Made by a program: the position numbers and the translations under genes. DNA of 64,000 nt, taken from contig NZ_LKEG01000034.1 of the NCBI RefSeq assembly GCF_001645105.1, positions 223 to 64,222 on the forward strand, in the 5' to 3' direction. Positions 55,514-64,000 of the stretch are shown here, in pieces. The notes under the pieces were generated by a model that was given only the letters and a program-made list of their open reading frames with translations, searched no databases and had not been told where the DNA came from. Numbering within the stretch: the stretch's first letter is position 1; the number at the start of each line of letters is the position of its first letter. Source of the stretch: Pseudomonas marginalis (GTDB lineage Bacteria > Pseudomonadota > Gammaproteobacteria > Pseudomonadales > Pseudomonadaceae).

Positions 55514-56401
55514 TCACAGCACATAGACGAAGAAAAACAGCCCGATCCACACCACGTCCACAAAGTGCCAATACCAACTGGCCGCCTCGAAGCCGAACTG
55601 GTGCTCGGCATTGAAATGCCCCTTGAGGATGCGCATCAGCATCACGAACAGAATGATCGTGCCGATGGTGACGTGGGCGCCGTGAAATCCGGTGAGCATG
55701 AAGAAGGTCGCGCCGTAGACGCCCGAGCCCAAGGTCAGGCCCAGCTCTTTATAAGCGTGGATGTATTCCTCAGCCTGGAACCCCAGGAATGCCAGGCCCA
55801 GCAGCACCGTGATCGCCAGCCAGATCTTCAGCGCACCGCGATGGCCTTTGCGCAGCGCATGGTGGGCGATGGTGATGGTCACGCTGGAACTCACCAGCAG
55901 GATGGTATTGACCAGCGGCAGGCCCCAAGGGCTGATGGTGCCTTCCGGCGCGGGGTACATTTTCGGATCGGGGTTGTTCAGCAACGGCCACGCAAATTCG
56001 AAATTCGGCCACAGCATGTGCGCAATGCCCTTATGCCCTTCGCCGCCCAGCCAAGGGCCGGACAGGTGCCGTACATAAAACAGCGCACCAAAGAATGCGA
56101 TAAAGAACATCACTTCGGAAAAGATGAACCACGTCATGCCCCAGCGGAACGAGCGGTCCATCTGAGAACTGTACAAACCGGCGCGGCTTTCCTTGATCAC
56201 CGCGCCGAACCAGCCAAACATCATGTAGGCCACCAGCAGGCCACCGATGAAAAAGATCCACGGGCCGTGGGATTCCGGGCGCGCCGCCTTCAGGTCGTTG
56301 AACCACACGGCCAGGCCGTACACGGTGACCAGCATGCCAATCGTGGCAATTATCGGCCATTTGCTTTGCGCTGGTACGTAGTACGTATCATGAGTCGACA
56401 T
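55514..56401 (-). CDS. coxC: Cytochrome c oxidase subunit III
   Basis: A 295-residue membrane protein with seven helices. Family signatures: WFGAVIKESRAGLYS, FRWGMTWFIFSEVMFFIAFFGALFY, LTGFHGAHVTIGT and the terminal WYWHFVDVVWIGLFFFVYVL. It stabilises the catalytic core and its proton entry path. It lies 35 bp after ctaG. Confidence 0.96.
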   Translation of the reverse strand: MSTHDTYYVPAQSKWPIIATIGMLVTVYGLAVWFNDLKAARPESHGPWIFFIGGLLVAYMMFGWFGAVIKESRAGLYSSQMDRSFRWGMTWFIFSEVMFFIAFFGALFYVRHLSGPWLGGEGHKGIAHMLWPNFEFAWPLLNNPDPKMYPAPEGTISPWGLPLVNTILLVSSSVTITIAHHALRKGHRGALKIWLAITVLLGLAFLGFQAEEYIHAYKELGLTLGSGVYGATFFMLTGFHGAHVTIGTIILFVMLMRILKGHFNAEHQFGFEAASWYWHFVDVVWIGLFFFVYVL

Positions 56402-56436
56402 GTATTCGCTCTCCTGATTGAGCGGGCAAACAGTAG

Positions 56437-56988
56437 CTAGCCCCCGGTGTGCACAGCCACAGGCGGTTGGCGCGCAGTGATATCAAACAGCGTGTACGCC
56501 AGGGTCAAATGCTTCACATCCTTGGGCATGTCACGGTCGACAATGAAGCGCACTGGCATCTCGATACGCTGGCCTGGCTGCAGCACTTGCTGGGTGAAGC
56601 AAAAGCACTCGGTCTTGTGGAAATACATCGCCGCTTCGGCCGGGGAAATACTCGGTACGGCCTGGGCGGTCATGGGTTTGTCGGTGGGGTTGTAGGCCAC
56701 GAACAACATCTCGGTCACCGCGCCTGGGTTGACCACCACTTCGTCAGCCTTGGCGTAGAAATCCCAGACCATGTCGATGGCGTTGGTGGACAAAAATTGC
56801 ACACGCACCTGGCGCGTTGGGTCCACCACCTGCGACCCCTCGTATTGCCCGGCCGTCTTGCCGTTGATGCCGAACGCCTTGCACATCACGTCGTAGATCG
56901 GCACCAGCGCAAAGCCGAAGGCGAACATCGCCACCACCAGGATCAGCAGGCGGGTGACCAGGCGCTTGATCGGCAAGGATTCAGCCAT
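56437..56988 (-). CDS. ctaG: Cytochrome c oxidase assembly protein CtaG/Cox11
   Basis: A 183-residue protein anchored by one N-terminal helix (about 10-30) with a periplasmic copper-binding domain. The motif CFCFTQQVLQPGQ is the Cox11 copper site used to insert CuB in subunit I. The start is ATG 56988; the GTG at 56997 lacks a ribosome site. A REP doublet lies between it and coxA. Confidence 0.94.
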   Translation of the reverse strand: MAESLPIKRLVTRLLILVVAMFAFGFALVPIYDVMCKAFGINGKTAGQYEGSQVVDPTRQVRVQFLSTNAIDMVWDFYAKADEVVVNPGAVTEMLFVAYNPTDKPMTAQAVPSISPAEAAMYFHKTECFCFTQQVLQPGQRIEMPVRFIVDRDMPKDVKHLTLAYTLFDITARQPPVAVHTGG

Positions 56989-57015
56989 GACGCCCACCCA
57001 ATGTGAATGAGGCTA

Positions 57016-57108
57016 TTGTGGGAGGGGGCTTGCCCCCGATAGCTGTTTTACAGCCAATAATGATGTCGGCTGACACACCGCCATCGGGGGCAAGCCCCCT
57101 CCCACATT
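57016..57108. repeat. REP doublet (REPIN) inside the cox operon
   Basis: Inverted REP units at 57016-57042 and 57083-57108, with a spacer sharing GGCTGACACACCG with the 12814-12910 copy. It occupies most of the coxA-ctaG gap, so it is transcribed within the operon. Confidence 0.92.
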
Positions 57109-57135
57109 GGCCGTGTACGCAGTGCCAAGGCGTGT

Positions 57136-58722
57136 TCATTTGACCTCCGGCGGCGTGGTGAAGGTGTGGTATGGAGCCGGCGAGGGGATGCTCCACTCCA
57201 GGCCTTCGGCGCCATCCCACGGTTTGGCCGGCGCCGGCGCGCCGCCACGGATGCACTTGATCACGATGAACAGGAAGAAGATCTGCGTAGCGCCAAACAT
57301 GAAGGCGCCAATCGACGAAACCATGTTGAAGTCGGCGAATTGCAGGTTGTAGTCCGGCACCCGCCGCGGCATGCCCGCCAGCCCGACGAAGTGCATCGGG
57401 AAAAACGCCATGTTCATGCCCACGAAAGACAGCCAGAAGTGCAGCTTGCCCAGGGTTTCGTCGTACATGTGGCCGGTCCATTTCGGCAGCCAGTAGTAGG
57501 CCGAGGCGAAGATGCCGAAGATCGCGCCGGGCACCAGTACGTAATGGAAGTGCGCCACCACGAAGTAGGTGTCGTGATACTGGAAGTCCGCTGGCGCAAT
57601 CGCCAGCATCAGCCCGGAAAACCCGCCGATGGTGAACAGAATCACGAAGGCCACGGCGAACAGCATCGGCGTCTCGAAGGTCAGCGAGCCCTGCCACATG
57701 GTACTGACCCAGTTGAAGACCTTCACCCCGGTCGGGACGGCGATCAGCAGGGTGGCGTACATGAAGAACAACTCGCCCACCAACGGAATGCCGACCACGA
57801 ACATATGGTGCGCCCACACGATAAACGAGAGGAACGCGATGCTCGCCGTGGCGTAGACCATCGAGGTGTAGCCAAACAGCGGCTTGCGCGAGAAGGTCGG
57901 GATGATCGAGCTGACGGCGCCGAAGGCCGGCAGGATCATGATGTACACCTCGGGGTGGCCGAAGAACCAGAACACATGCTGGAACAGCACCGGGTCACCG
58001 CCGCCGGCCGCGCTGAAGAAGCTGGTGCCGAAGTGGATGTCCATCAGCATCATGGTTACGCAACCGGCCAGCACCGGCATCACCGCGATCAGCAGGAACG
58101 CAGTGATCAGCCAGGTCCAGACGAACAGCGGCATTTTCATCAATGTCATGCCGGGTGCGCGCAGGTTGAGGATGGTCGCGACCACGTTGATCGCGCCCAT
58201 GATCGAACTGATGCCCATCAGGTGGATGGCAAAGATGAAGAACGTCACGCTTTCCGGCGCATAGGTAGTGGAGAGCGGTGCGTAGAACGTCCAGCCGAAG
58301 TTCGGCCCGCCGCCCGGCGTGAAAAGCGTCGAGACCAGCAGCAGGAACGCCGCCGGCAGCAGCCAGAAGCTGAAGTTGTTCATGCGCGGCAGGGCCATGT
58401 CGGGCGCGCCGATCATCAATGGGATCATCCAGTTGGCCAGGCCGACGAACGCCGGCATCACCGCGCCGAACACCATGATCAGGCCGTGCATCGTGGTCAT
58501 CTGGTTGAAAAACGCCGGCTCGACAATCTGCAGGCCGGGCTGGAACAGCTCGGCCCGGATCACCATGGCGAACGAGCCGCCGAGCAGGAACATGGAGAAG
58601 GCAAACCAGAGGTACAGGGTGCCGATGTCTTTGTGGTTGGTGGTCAGCACCCAGCGCATCAAGCCCTTCGCGGGGCCGTGGGCATGGTCGGCGTGACCAT
58701 GGTCATCGATCACAGCGCTCAT
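57136..58722 (-). CDS. coxA: Cytochrome c oxidase subunit I (aa3-type)
   Basis: A 528-residue, 12-helix subunit carrying heme a and the heme a3-CuB site. The start is ATG 58722 with AGGAG seven bases upstream. Signatures: MTTMHGLIMVFGAVMPAFVGLANW (heme a ligand), HPEVYIMILPAFG (CuB His-Tyr), WAHHMFVVG (CuB histidines), HFHYVL and PMHFVGLAGMPRRVPDY. The N terminus is His-rich (DDHGHADHAHG). It reduces oxygen to water while pumping protons. Confidence 0.97.
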   Translation of the reverse strand: MSAVIDDHGHADHAHGPAKGLMRWVLTTNHKDIGTLYLWFAFSMFLLGGSFAMVIRAELFQPGLQIVEPAFFNQMTTMHGLIMVFGAVMPAFVGLANWMIPLMIGAPDMALPRMNNFSFWLLPAAFLLLVSTLFTPGGGPNFGWTFYAPLSTTYAPESVTFFIFAIHLMGISSIMGAINVVATILNLRAPGMTLMKMPLFVWTWLITAFLLIAVMPVLAGCVTMMLMDIHFGTSFFSAAGGGDPVLFQHVFWFFGHPEVYIMILPAFGAVSSIIPTFSRKPLFGYTSMVYATASIAFLSFIVWAHHMFVVGIPLVGELFFMYATLLIAVPTGVKVFNWVSTMWQGSLTFETPMLFAVAFVILFTIGGFSGLMLAIAPADFQYHDTYFVVAHFHYVLVPGAIFGIFASAYYWLPKWTGHMYDETLGKLHFWLSFVGMNMAFFPMHFVGLAGMPRRVPDYNLQFADFNMVSSIGAFMFGATQIFFLFIVIKCIRGGAPAPAKPWDGAEGLEWSIPSPAPYHTFTTPPEVK

Positions 58723-58780
58723 GGCCGTTCTCCTGCAAGCGAGTGGGCGGGGCGGGTCGAGGTAAACGCCTTGGAGTAGG

Positions 58781-59908
58781 TCATTTGCTTTCCGCCTGCT
58801 TGATGGCCAGCACGTCTTTAGGCGTGACCATGTCGCCTTTGTTGTTGCCCCAGGCATTGCGCTCGTAGGTCACTACGGCGGCGATATCCACTTCCGAAAG
58901 CTGCTTGCCGAAGGCCGCCATCGCGGTGCCGGGCTTGCCGTGGTAGACGAGGCTCAGGTGGCCTTCCTTCGGTCCGGTGGCAATTTTCGAGCCCTTGAGT
59001 GCCGGGAACATCGGTGGCAGGCCCTGGCCTTCGGCCTGGTGACAGGCCACGCACGTGGTGTGGTAGACCTTGTCGCCACGGGCTACCAGCTCTTCCAGCG
59101 TCCACTCTTTAGAGGTCAGCTCCTTGAGCTTGGCGGCCTCTTCCTTGCGCTCGCCTAGCCAGGTTTCGTAGTCGGCCTTGGACTTGACCTCGACCACGAT
59201 GGGCATGAAACCGTGGTCCTTGCCGCACAATTCGGCGCACTGGCCACGGTAGATGCCAGGCTTCTCCACGCGGGTCCACGCCTCGTTGACGAAGCCGGGG
59301 ATGGCGTCGCGCTTGACCGCAAACGCCGGCACCCACCAGGAGTGGATCACGTCGGCGGCGGTCACCAGAAAGCGCACCTTGGCCCCCACCGGCAACACCA
59401 GCGGCTGGTCGACTTCCAGCAGGTAATGTTCGCCCTTGGTGGCCTGGTTGTGGATCTGCTCGGCGGGCGTGGCCAGGTTGCTGAAGAACTCCACATCCTG
59501 GCCCAGGTATTTGTAATGCCACTTCCACTGATAGCCGGTGACCTGGATATCGATATCCGACTCACTGCTGTCGTAGATATTGATCAGGGTCTTGGTCGCC
59601 GGAATGGCCATCGCGATCAGGATCAACAACGGCACAACGGTCCAGAGGATCTCCACGGTGGTGCTCTCGTGGAACTTGGCCGCAACCTGCCCTGTGGACC
59701 GGCGATGAACAATCATCGACCAGAACATCGCGCCAAACACGATGATGCCGATCACCACACAGATCCAGAAAATGGTCATGTGCAGGTCGAACACAGCGTG
59801 ACTGACTTCTGTCGCCCCTGGCGCCATATTCGTTGTCCAGGCGGCGTGCGCCTGGCCGAATACCGACCACAACAGGAGGCCCATCCAAACGTGTGGATGT
59901 CGCATCAT
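58781..59908 (-). CDS. coxB: Cytochrome c oxidase subunit II with fused cytochrome c domain
   Basis: A 375-residue subunit. A signal peptide (1-22) and two helices (about 40-65 and 85-107) precede the CuA domain, with ligands H189, C224, E226, C228, H232 and M235 (VIHSWW, GQCAELCGKDHGFM). A C-terminal cytochrome c domain (about 270-370) carries heme site CVACH (286-290), making this a caa3-like form of aa3 oxidase. First gene of the cox operon, preceded by a 370-bp leader region. Confidence 0.96.
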   Translation of the reverse strand: MMRHPHVWMGLLLWSVFGQAHAAWTTNMAPGATEVSHAVFDLHMTIFWICVVIGIIVFGAMFWSMIVHRRSTGQVAAKFHESTTVEILWTVVPLLILIAMAIPATKTLINIYDSSESDIDIQVTGYQWKWHYKYLGQDVEFFSNLATPAEQIHNQATKGEHYLLEVDQPLVLPVGAKVRFLVTAADVIHSWWVPAFAVKRDAIPGFVNEAWTRVEKPGIYRGQCAELCGKDHGFMPIVVEVKSKADYETWLGERKEEAAKLKELTSKEWTLEELVARGDKVYHTTCVACHQAEGQGLPPMFPALKGSKIATGPKEGHLSLVYHGKPGTAMAAFGKQLSEVDIAAVVTYERNAWGNNKGDMVTPKDVLAIKQAESK

Positions 59909-60276
59909 TGCGGGTTCCCCTTATCGTTCTTGTTATCCCGCCGGTATGCACCTGCGTCGAAGGGAGCGGCTTCCATACTGCTTACAACCGCTTAGCCTTG
60001 CCTGCTTATGCAGTCTGGCGTCATCAGCTAATCGCGTACAAACCCGAGTATAGACACGCTCTGCAACCCCGCAATGTGTAGGGGTAAATGAGCAAAAATG
60101 AGGTGTTTCAGGCTAATGAAATAGGCAGCGGAATCGTTTATCCCGTTATCTATCGCGATTCGATATAACGCCCGCGCATAACCATGAAATAATTATGACA
60201 AATGCGTCTGAGGCGCTCGTATAAACGAGCTACCTTATCCTCTCCCTATTCCTACGCCTGCATGACTGGAGCCTTC
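59909..60276. promoter_or_regulatory. Divergent region between coxB and the PA0104-like gene
   Basis: About 370 bp, AT-richer than the genes. It contains an inverted repeat, TATCG, 5 bp, CGATA (60151-60165), and a small hairpin GCTCGT-ATAA-ACGAGC (60215-60230) shortly before the next start. Promoters for the cox operon and the next gene must lie here; no known operator was identified. Confidence 0.4.
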
Positions 60277-60924
60277 ATGAACACCGCCGCATTGCGCGAG
60301 CAGATTTCCCGTGCCCATCAACACGAAGCCAGCACGGGCCAGTTGGCCCAGCAGCTGGAAAAACAATTGCCGCACCTGCATTCGGCCATCGCCCTGGCTG
60401 ACGGTGATCGCAACATTGTCATGTCCCGCTTTGTGACCGCCTACATCGACCTCGTCCCGGAGTTGCTGGACGCCGCCAACGATGTGGCCCGCGAGGCCGG
60501 TATCGAAAGCCAGATCAAGCCGGTGCTGAAGATCGCCGAGCATTTTTTCCTGCAACCACCCGCTATCCTGGCTGGCCATGTAGGGCTCGATGGCCTGCTG
60601 GACGAGGCTTACCTGGCTCATCGCCTGGTGGAAGAAGTAAACGATCTGTATATCAAGCATTTCGGTCAGCCGTTGATTCCGGCGGATACCACCGTGGCCA
60701 ATGTCATCGCCCATCAACTGATCGGCGAAGCGTTTGCCAACCAGCTGGATGAAGCGGTGCACCACGCGGTGGATGAAATGCTCAACGAAGACAGCTTTGC
60801 GCTGGAGTCGGTCGAGGCCTATCGCGAACAACTGAAGAGCCCGGACACGGAAGCGGCGTGGAAGCGCTGGCCGTGCCTGTCGCGGCAGTTGGGGGTTGAG
60901 TTGGCGTTGGATCAGCCGGCTTAA
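60277..60924 (+). CDS. Conserved hypothetical protein (PA0104-like)
   Basis: A 215-residue soluble, largely helical protein from ATG 60277 (CTGGAG six bases upstream). No signal peptide or membrane helix. Distinct patches: FVTAYIDLVPELLDAANDVA, LAGHVGLDGLLDEAYLAHRLVEEVNDLY and ANVIAHQLIGEAFANQLDEAVHHAVDEM, with several His/Glu pairs that could bind metal, though this is a guess. Conserved between the cox and sulP genes in pseudomonads. Confidence 0.75.
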   Translation: MNTAALREQISRAHQHEASTGQLAQQLEKQLPHLHSAIALADGDRNIVMSRFVTAYIDLVPELLDAANDVAREAGIESQIKPVLKIAEHFFLQPPAILAGHVGLDGLLDEAYLAHRLVEEVNDLYIKHFGQPLIPADTTVANVIAHQLIGEAFANQLDEAVHHAVDEMLNEDSFALESVEAYREQLKSPDTEAAWKRWPCLSRQLGVELALDQPA

Positions 60925-60944
60925 ACTTTCAGTCTGACACGACC

Positions 60945-60979
60945 AAATGTGGGAGGGGATTTGCCCCCTCCCACATTTT
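60945..60979. repeat. Single REP hairpin between convergent genes
   Basis: AAATGTGGGAGGGG, a five-base loop, CCCCTCCCACATTTT: a 13-bp stem lying between the convergent PA0104-like and sulP genes, probably serving as a bidirectional terminator. Confidence 0.85.
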
Positions 60980-60991
60980 GATCCGCTTTAG

Positions 60992-62539
60992 TCAGCCAGT
61001 AGAAGCCGCCGAACCCATTCCTGTCGTCGTCCTCACCCGACCTTCCAACCGGCGCTTCAACCCACGCGCCTCGATCACCAGCCTTGAACCCTTCGCCGCA
61101 TTCGCCCGTCCCCACTCCTCCAGCAACTCCAGGCAGGAATGGTCGATATAGCTCAAGTTATTGAGCGGCACATGCACAGTGCTTCCCGCAGGCACCGTCG
61201 ACAATACCTGGGTCAACGCCGGCACTTTCAGAAAGGTCGCCGCACCGATCAGACGCAGCTCCATCTCACCGTCCTGGGGCAAGTCGATCAAGCTGACCTT
61301 AAGCCGTGACGCCTTGAGCGCCAGCTTGACCAGCGTCAACCCGAAGCCCACCAGAACGCCGGTCAGCAGGTCGGTAAAGATGATCGCCAAGGCCGTCGCC
61401 GCGTACGTAAACATCGGCATGCGCCCATAGCGCCCGAGGGCTTTGAACGCCTTGATGTCGACCAGCTTGATCCCGGTGTACACCAACACGCCGGCCAGGC
61501 TCGCCACCGGAATGCTTTGCAACACACTCGACAGCAGCAATACAAAGCCCAACAGCCACACACCGTGGAACATCGCCGACAGGCGGGTGGTAGCACCGGC
61601 CTGTACGTTGGCCGAGCTGCGCACGATCACACCGGTCATCGGCAGCGCACCTACCAGGCCGCACAGCATGTTGCCTACACCTTGAGCAGACAATTCCTTA
61701 TCGAAATCGGAACGCTGCCCGCTGTGCATGCGGTCTACCGCGGCGGCGGAAAGCAACGTCTCGGCACTCGCGATAAACGCCACGGCGAAGGCCGCAATCA
61801 GCAACTGCGGATCGGCAAGGTTCAGCAGATCACTGGGGCGCAGCCAATCGATGGCATCGGCAAGGTTCTCCGGGACTTCCACACGCTTGATCTGCAACGC
61901 CAGCACCAGGCTGACGACGGTGGTCAGGCCCACACCCAGCAAGGCGCCGGGCACAAAGCGCAGCTTCTGCGGGCGGAATTTATCCCAGACGTACATCACC
62001 AGCATCGTCGACAAACCGAGCAATCCTGCCTGCCAGCCCAATCCGCCACCCAAGGTCGGGATCGCCTCAGCCAACGCCGCGGGGAAACCCGCCAGGTTAT
62101 CCAGACCCGAAGGCTTGGGCGCGCCATCGAGCATCACGTGTATCTGCGATAACACGATCAGCACGCCAATGCCCGCCAGCATGCCATACACCACTGCCGG
62201 GGCCGTGACGCGGAACCAGCACCCCAGGCGCAGACGCCCGGCCACCAGCTGCAGGAAGCCTGCCAGCAGCAGGATCGGCCCAAGCATCATCATCCCATGC
62301 TGGCGCACCAGCTCGAACACCAACACCGCCAGACCCGCCGCCGGGCCGCTGACCTGCAACGGCGAGCCGGCCAGCCAACCCACCACCAGGCCCCCGATGA
62401 TCCCAGTGATCAGGCCCTTGGCCGGCGGCATGCCGGAAGCGATTGCGATGCCCATGCACAGGGGCAGGGCGACCAGAAACACGACCACCGAGGCGAGTAG
62501 CTCTCGAGGTATTACAGCTTTCAATTGAGCAGCACGCAT
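60992..62539 (-). CDS. SulP family anion transporter with STAS domain
   Basis: A 515-residue transporter from ATG 62539 (GGGAGAG upstream). A membrane domain with 10-14 helices (GITGIIGGLVVGWLAGSPLQVSGPAAGLA near the N terminus) is followed by a C-terminal STAS domain (about 400-505: GSTVHVPLNNLSYIDHSCLELLEEW). Annotated relatives move sulfate, but the carbonic anhydrase gene just upstream suggests bicarbonate/CO2 handling. Substrate not settled. Confidence 0.9.
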   Translation of the reverse strand: MRAAQLKAVIPRELLASVVVFLVALPLCMGIAIASGMPPAKGLITGIIGGLVVGWLAGSPLQVSGPAAGLAVLVFELVRQHGMMMLGPILLLAGFLQLVAGRLRLGCWFRVTAPAVVYGMLAGIGVLIVLSQIHVMLDGAPKPSGLDNLAGFPAALAEAIPTLGGGLGWQAGLLGLSTMLVMYVWDKFRPQKLRFVPGALLGVGLTTVVSLVLALQIKRVEVPENLADAIDWLRPSDLLNLADPQLLIAAFAVAFIASAETLLSAAAVDRMHSGQRSDFDKELSAQGVGNMLCGLVGALPMTGVIVRSSANVQAGATTRLSAMFHGVWLLGFVLLLSSVLQSIPVASLAGVLVYTGIKLVDIKAFKALGRYGRMPMFTYAATALAIIFTDLLTGVLVGFGLTLVKLALKASRLKVSLIDLPQDGEMELRLIGAATFLKVPALTQVLSTVPAGSTVHVPLNNLSYIDHSCLELLEEWGRANAAKGSRLVIEARGLKRRLEGRVRTTTGMGSAASTG

Positions 62540-62624
62540 GATGACTCTCCCGAGGCATTTACCGGGCGCGGTAAAGCCTGGCTGCGTCCATGGCAGCCAC
62601 CGCTTTACCCGGCAGGGAAGTGTT

Positions 62625-63356
62625 TTAGAAGCGCGCTTTAGGCGTCGCGGAAGGAATTGGCCCTTCGCCGCCCAACGGTCGGAACGCCGACTGGTCGGCA
62701 TCGTAGGCGCGGATTTCGCTGGTCTCGATGTTGTAGATCCAACCGTGGATAAACAGTTGACCATTGGCCATGCGCGAGGCCACGGAAGGGTGGGTACGCA
62801 AATGCTGCAGTTGGGCGATGACGTTTTCTTCGGTCAGCACCTTCATGCTTTCGCCTTCATTGGCGCAGTCGCAGTTGTCCTCGACCATGGACTTGGCGAC
62901 CTCGGCGTGCCGCAGCCAGGCCCTTACCGTCGGCATCTTCTCCAGGCTGGCGGGATTGAGGACCGCCCGCATAGCGCCGCAATCGGAGTGCCCGCAGACG
63001 ATGATGTGCTGCACGCCCAAGGCGAGAACCGCGTACTCGATGGCCGTGGAAACACCGCCGTTCATCTGGCCGTATGGCGGCACAACGTTGCCGACGTTAC
63101 GCGTTACGAACAGGTCGCCCGGTGAGCTTTGGGTAATCAGCTCAGGCACGATGCGCGAGTCCGCGCAGGTGATAAACATCGCCCGTGGGCTCTGCGCCGT
63201 GGCGAGTTTCTTGAAGAGTTCTTCCTGCTGTGGGAAGACGTCGTGATGGAAATGCAAAAAGCCGTCAACGATATGCTGCAGCGCTGCATCGGCGGTTTCA
63301 GCCACCGGAGAGGCAGAAGCCGACGCAGCCAACGGCTGTTTATCCTTGTCACTCAT
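62625..63356 (-). CDS. Beta-class carbonic anhydrase
   Basis: A 243-residue zinc enzyme interconverting CO2 and bicarbonate. Zinc ligands C64, H123 and C126 and the D66-R68 dyad are all present (ITCADSRIVPE, CGHSDCGAMRA). An ~35-residue polar N terminus lacks a clear signal peptide, so it is cytoplasmic. It is 85 bp upstream of sulP on the same strand. Matches PA0102 (psCA1) by position. Confidence 0.94.
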   Translation of the reverse strand: MSDKDKQPLAASASASPVAETADAALQHIVDGFLHFHHDVFPQQEELFKKLATAQSPRAMFITCADSRIVPELITQSSPGDLFVTRNVGNVVPPYGQMNGGVSTAIEYAVLALGVQHIIVCGHSDCGAMRAVLNPASLEKMPTVRAWLRHAEVAKSMVEDNCDCANEGESMKVLTEENVIAQLQHLRTHPSVASRMANGQLFIHGWIYNIETSEIRAYDADQSAFRPLGGEGPIPSATPKARF

Positions 63357-63583
63357 GATTCATCCTCTTGATTAATGCAGGGGGAGTTTTCAGCTCAGTT
63401 CGACGTCAGGCCAAGGCAATAGTTGTAAACGCTACAAACCGGGCCGCCGACTCATCAGTCACTCGCTGAACAAGGTAACCGTCGAAACTTAACTCAAACT
63501 GAATGAACCGCTCTATCTCGCGGCTTTCAGTGATATCAAAACGCGACCATTCCCACAGGGATTTCGCCTTTCACCTCTTCAGT

Positions 63584-64000
63584 CTACAACAAAGCCATCT
63601 GCCTGCCCGGTGGACAAAAGGCGCTGCAATCGAGGTTGAAGCCTTCCCGCCGGTTGAGCCCCAGGCGCTTGATCGCCTTGCTGAAGCGCTGCGCCAGCAA
63701 ATCGGCAAACGGCCCTTCGCCACGCATGCGCACACCGAAGCGGCTGTCGTATACCTCACCGCCGCGCACCTGACGCACCAGGCTCATCACGTGGGCCGCG
63801 CGTTGCGGGTAATGCGCCGCCAGCCACTCCTCGAACAACGGCGCCACCTCCAGCGGCAGGCGCAGCATCATGTATGCGGCACTTTGCGCGCCAGCGGCAT
63901 GGGCTTCGGTTAAGAGGCTTTCCAATTCACTGTCGTTGATCATCGGGATCATCGGCGAGCACAGCACGCCCACCGGGATCCCGGCTTCACGCATCACCCG
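63584..64000 (-). CDS. PA0069-family radical SAM protein, C-terminal part (cut by window edge)
   Basis: The minus-strand frame is open to the right edge, so only the last ~138 residues are visible; the radical SAM CxxxCxxC motif would lie outside. Visible features are GIPVGVLCSPMIPMINDSELES and RLPLEVAPLFEEWLAAHYPQRAAHV, followed by VYDSRFGVRMRGEGPFADLLAQRF. These match the C-terminal half of SplB-like PA0069 family proteins. The internal ATG at 63997 is not the true start. Function unknown beyond the family. Confidence 0.8.
   Translation of the reverse strand, partial: RVMREAGIPVGVLCSPMIPMINDSELESLLTEAHAAGAQSAAYMMLRLPLEVAPLFEEWLAAHYPQRAAHVMSLVRQVRGGEVYDSRFGVRMRGEGPFADLLAQRFSKAIKRLGLNRREGFNLDCSAFCPPGRQMALL

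Noticed and set aside
57166..58779. Plus-strand ORF of 537 codons antisense to coxA
   Set aside because: Shadow of subunit I; no domain and no plausible start.

Overview
The window is chromosomal DNA of a Pseudomonas, most likely of the P. fluorescens group. The evidence is gene content and order that match, from memory, several blocks of the P. aeruginosa PAO1 chromosome (PA0446-0448, PA0195-0196, PA5479-PA5505, PA0114-PA0102), high GC at third codon positions, and many copies of the roughly 25-bp REP hairpin (core GTGGGAGGGGGCTTGCCCCC) typical of P. fluorescens. No prophage, CRISPR array, tRNA or rRNA was seen, and every large gene looks intact. The radical SAM gene at the right edge is cut by the window.

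Layout. 0.1-3.6 kb: glutarate catabolism (CoA-transferase, gcdH) with a divergent LysR regulator. 4.1-7 kb: proton-translocating transhydrogenase pntAA-pntAB-pntB. 7.1-9.6 kb: an acetyl-CoA hydrolase/CoA-transferase and two DUF1127 microproteins whose upstream regions share an exact 13-bp motif. 9.7-12.8 kb: three tandem secreted DUF2388 paralogues followed by a coupled secreted protein that combines an HExxH zincin-like region with a DUF4105 domain. 13.2-19.8 kb: CitMHS transporter, TerC, Na/Pi cotransporter, M16 peptidase, DUF5924 protein. 19.9-23.4 kb: a four-gene Mce/Mla-type lipid ABC transporter. 23.5-26.1 kb: SpmAB-like protein and gltP. 26.9-31.4 kb: lysozyme inhibitor (Ivy), DUF1328, a small membrane protein, then algB-kinB. 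31.5-41 kb: ampDh2, dgcH, endonuclease/phosphatase, dsbA, cytochromes c4 and c5, engB, the sRNA ersA, polA. 41-46 kb: DUF2782, thrB, the zinc-uptake locus znuA/zur-znuC-znuB, a lipoprotein. 46.3-51.2 kb: katE and metN-metI-metQ. 51.3-59.9 kb: the aa3-type cytochrome c oxidase operon with its heme A and copper assembly genes. 60.3-64 kb: a PA0104-like protein, a SulP transporter with a beta-carbonic anhydrase, and the partial radical SAM gene.

How the parts fit. The cox region is a complete kit: CuA subunit, heme-copper subunit, subunit III, Cox11 and Sco copper chaperones, SURF1, heme O and heme A synthases. It also encodes a second, divergent Sco-like protein. Cytochromes c4 and c5 and DsbA lie nearby. 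AlgB/KinB, ErsA (with a visible AlgU-type promoter), AmpDh2 and DgcH form an envelope-stress and biofilm neighbourhood.

The most distinctive observations are: (i) a 101-bp IS4-like MITE that carries a REP palindrome, has split the terC terminator and left an exact 11-bp target duplication; (ii) the DUF2388 x3-DUF4105 secreted cassette, predicted to contain two separate hydrolase centres; (iii) the Sco-like CxxxC/His protein in the cox operon; (iv) the shared motif upstream of the two DUF1127 genes; (v) REP doublets at gene borders, one inside the cox operon.
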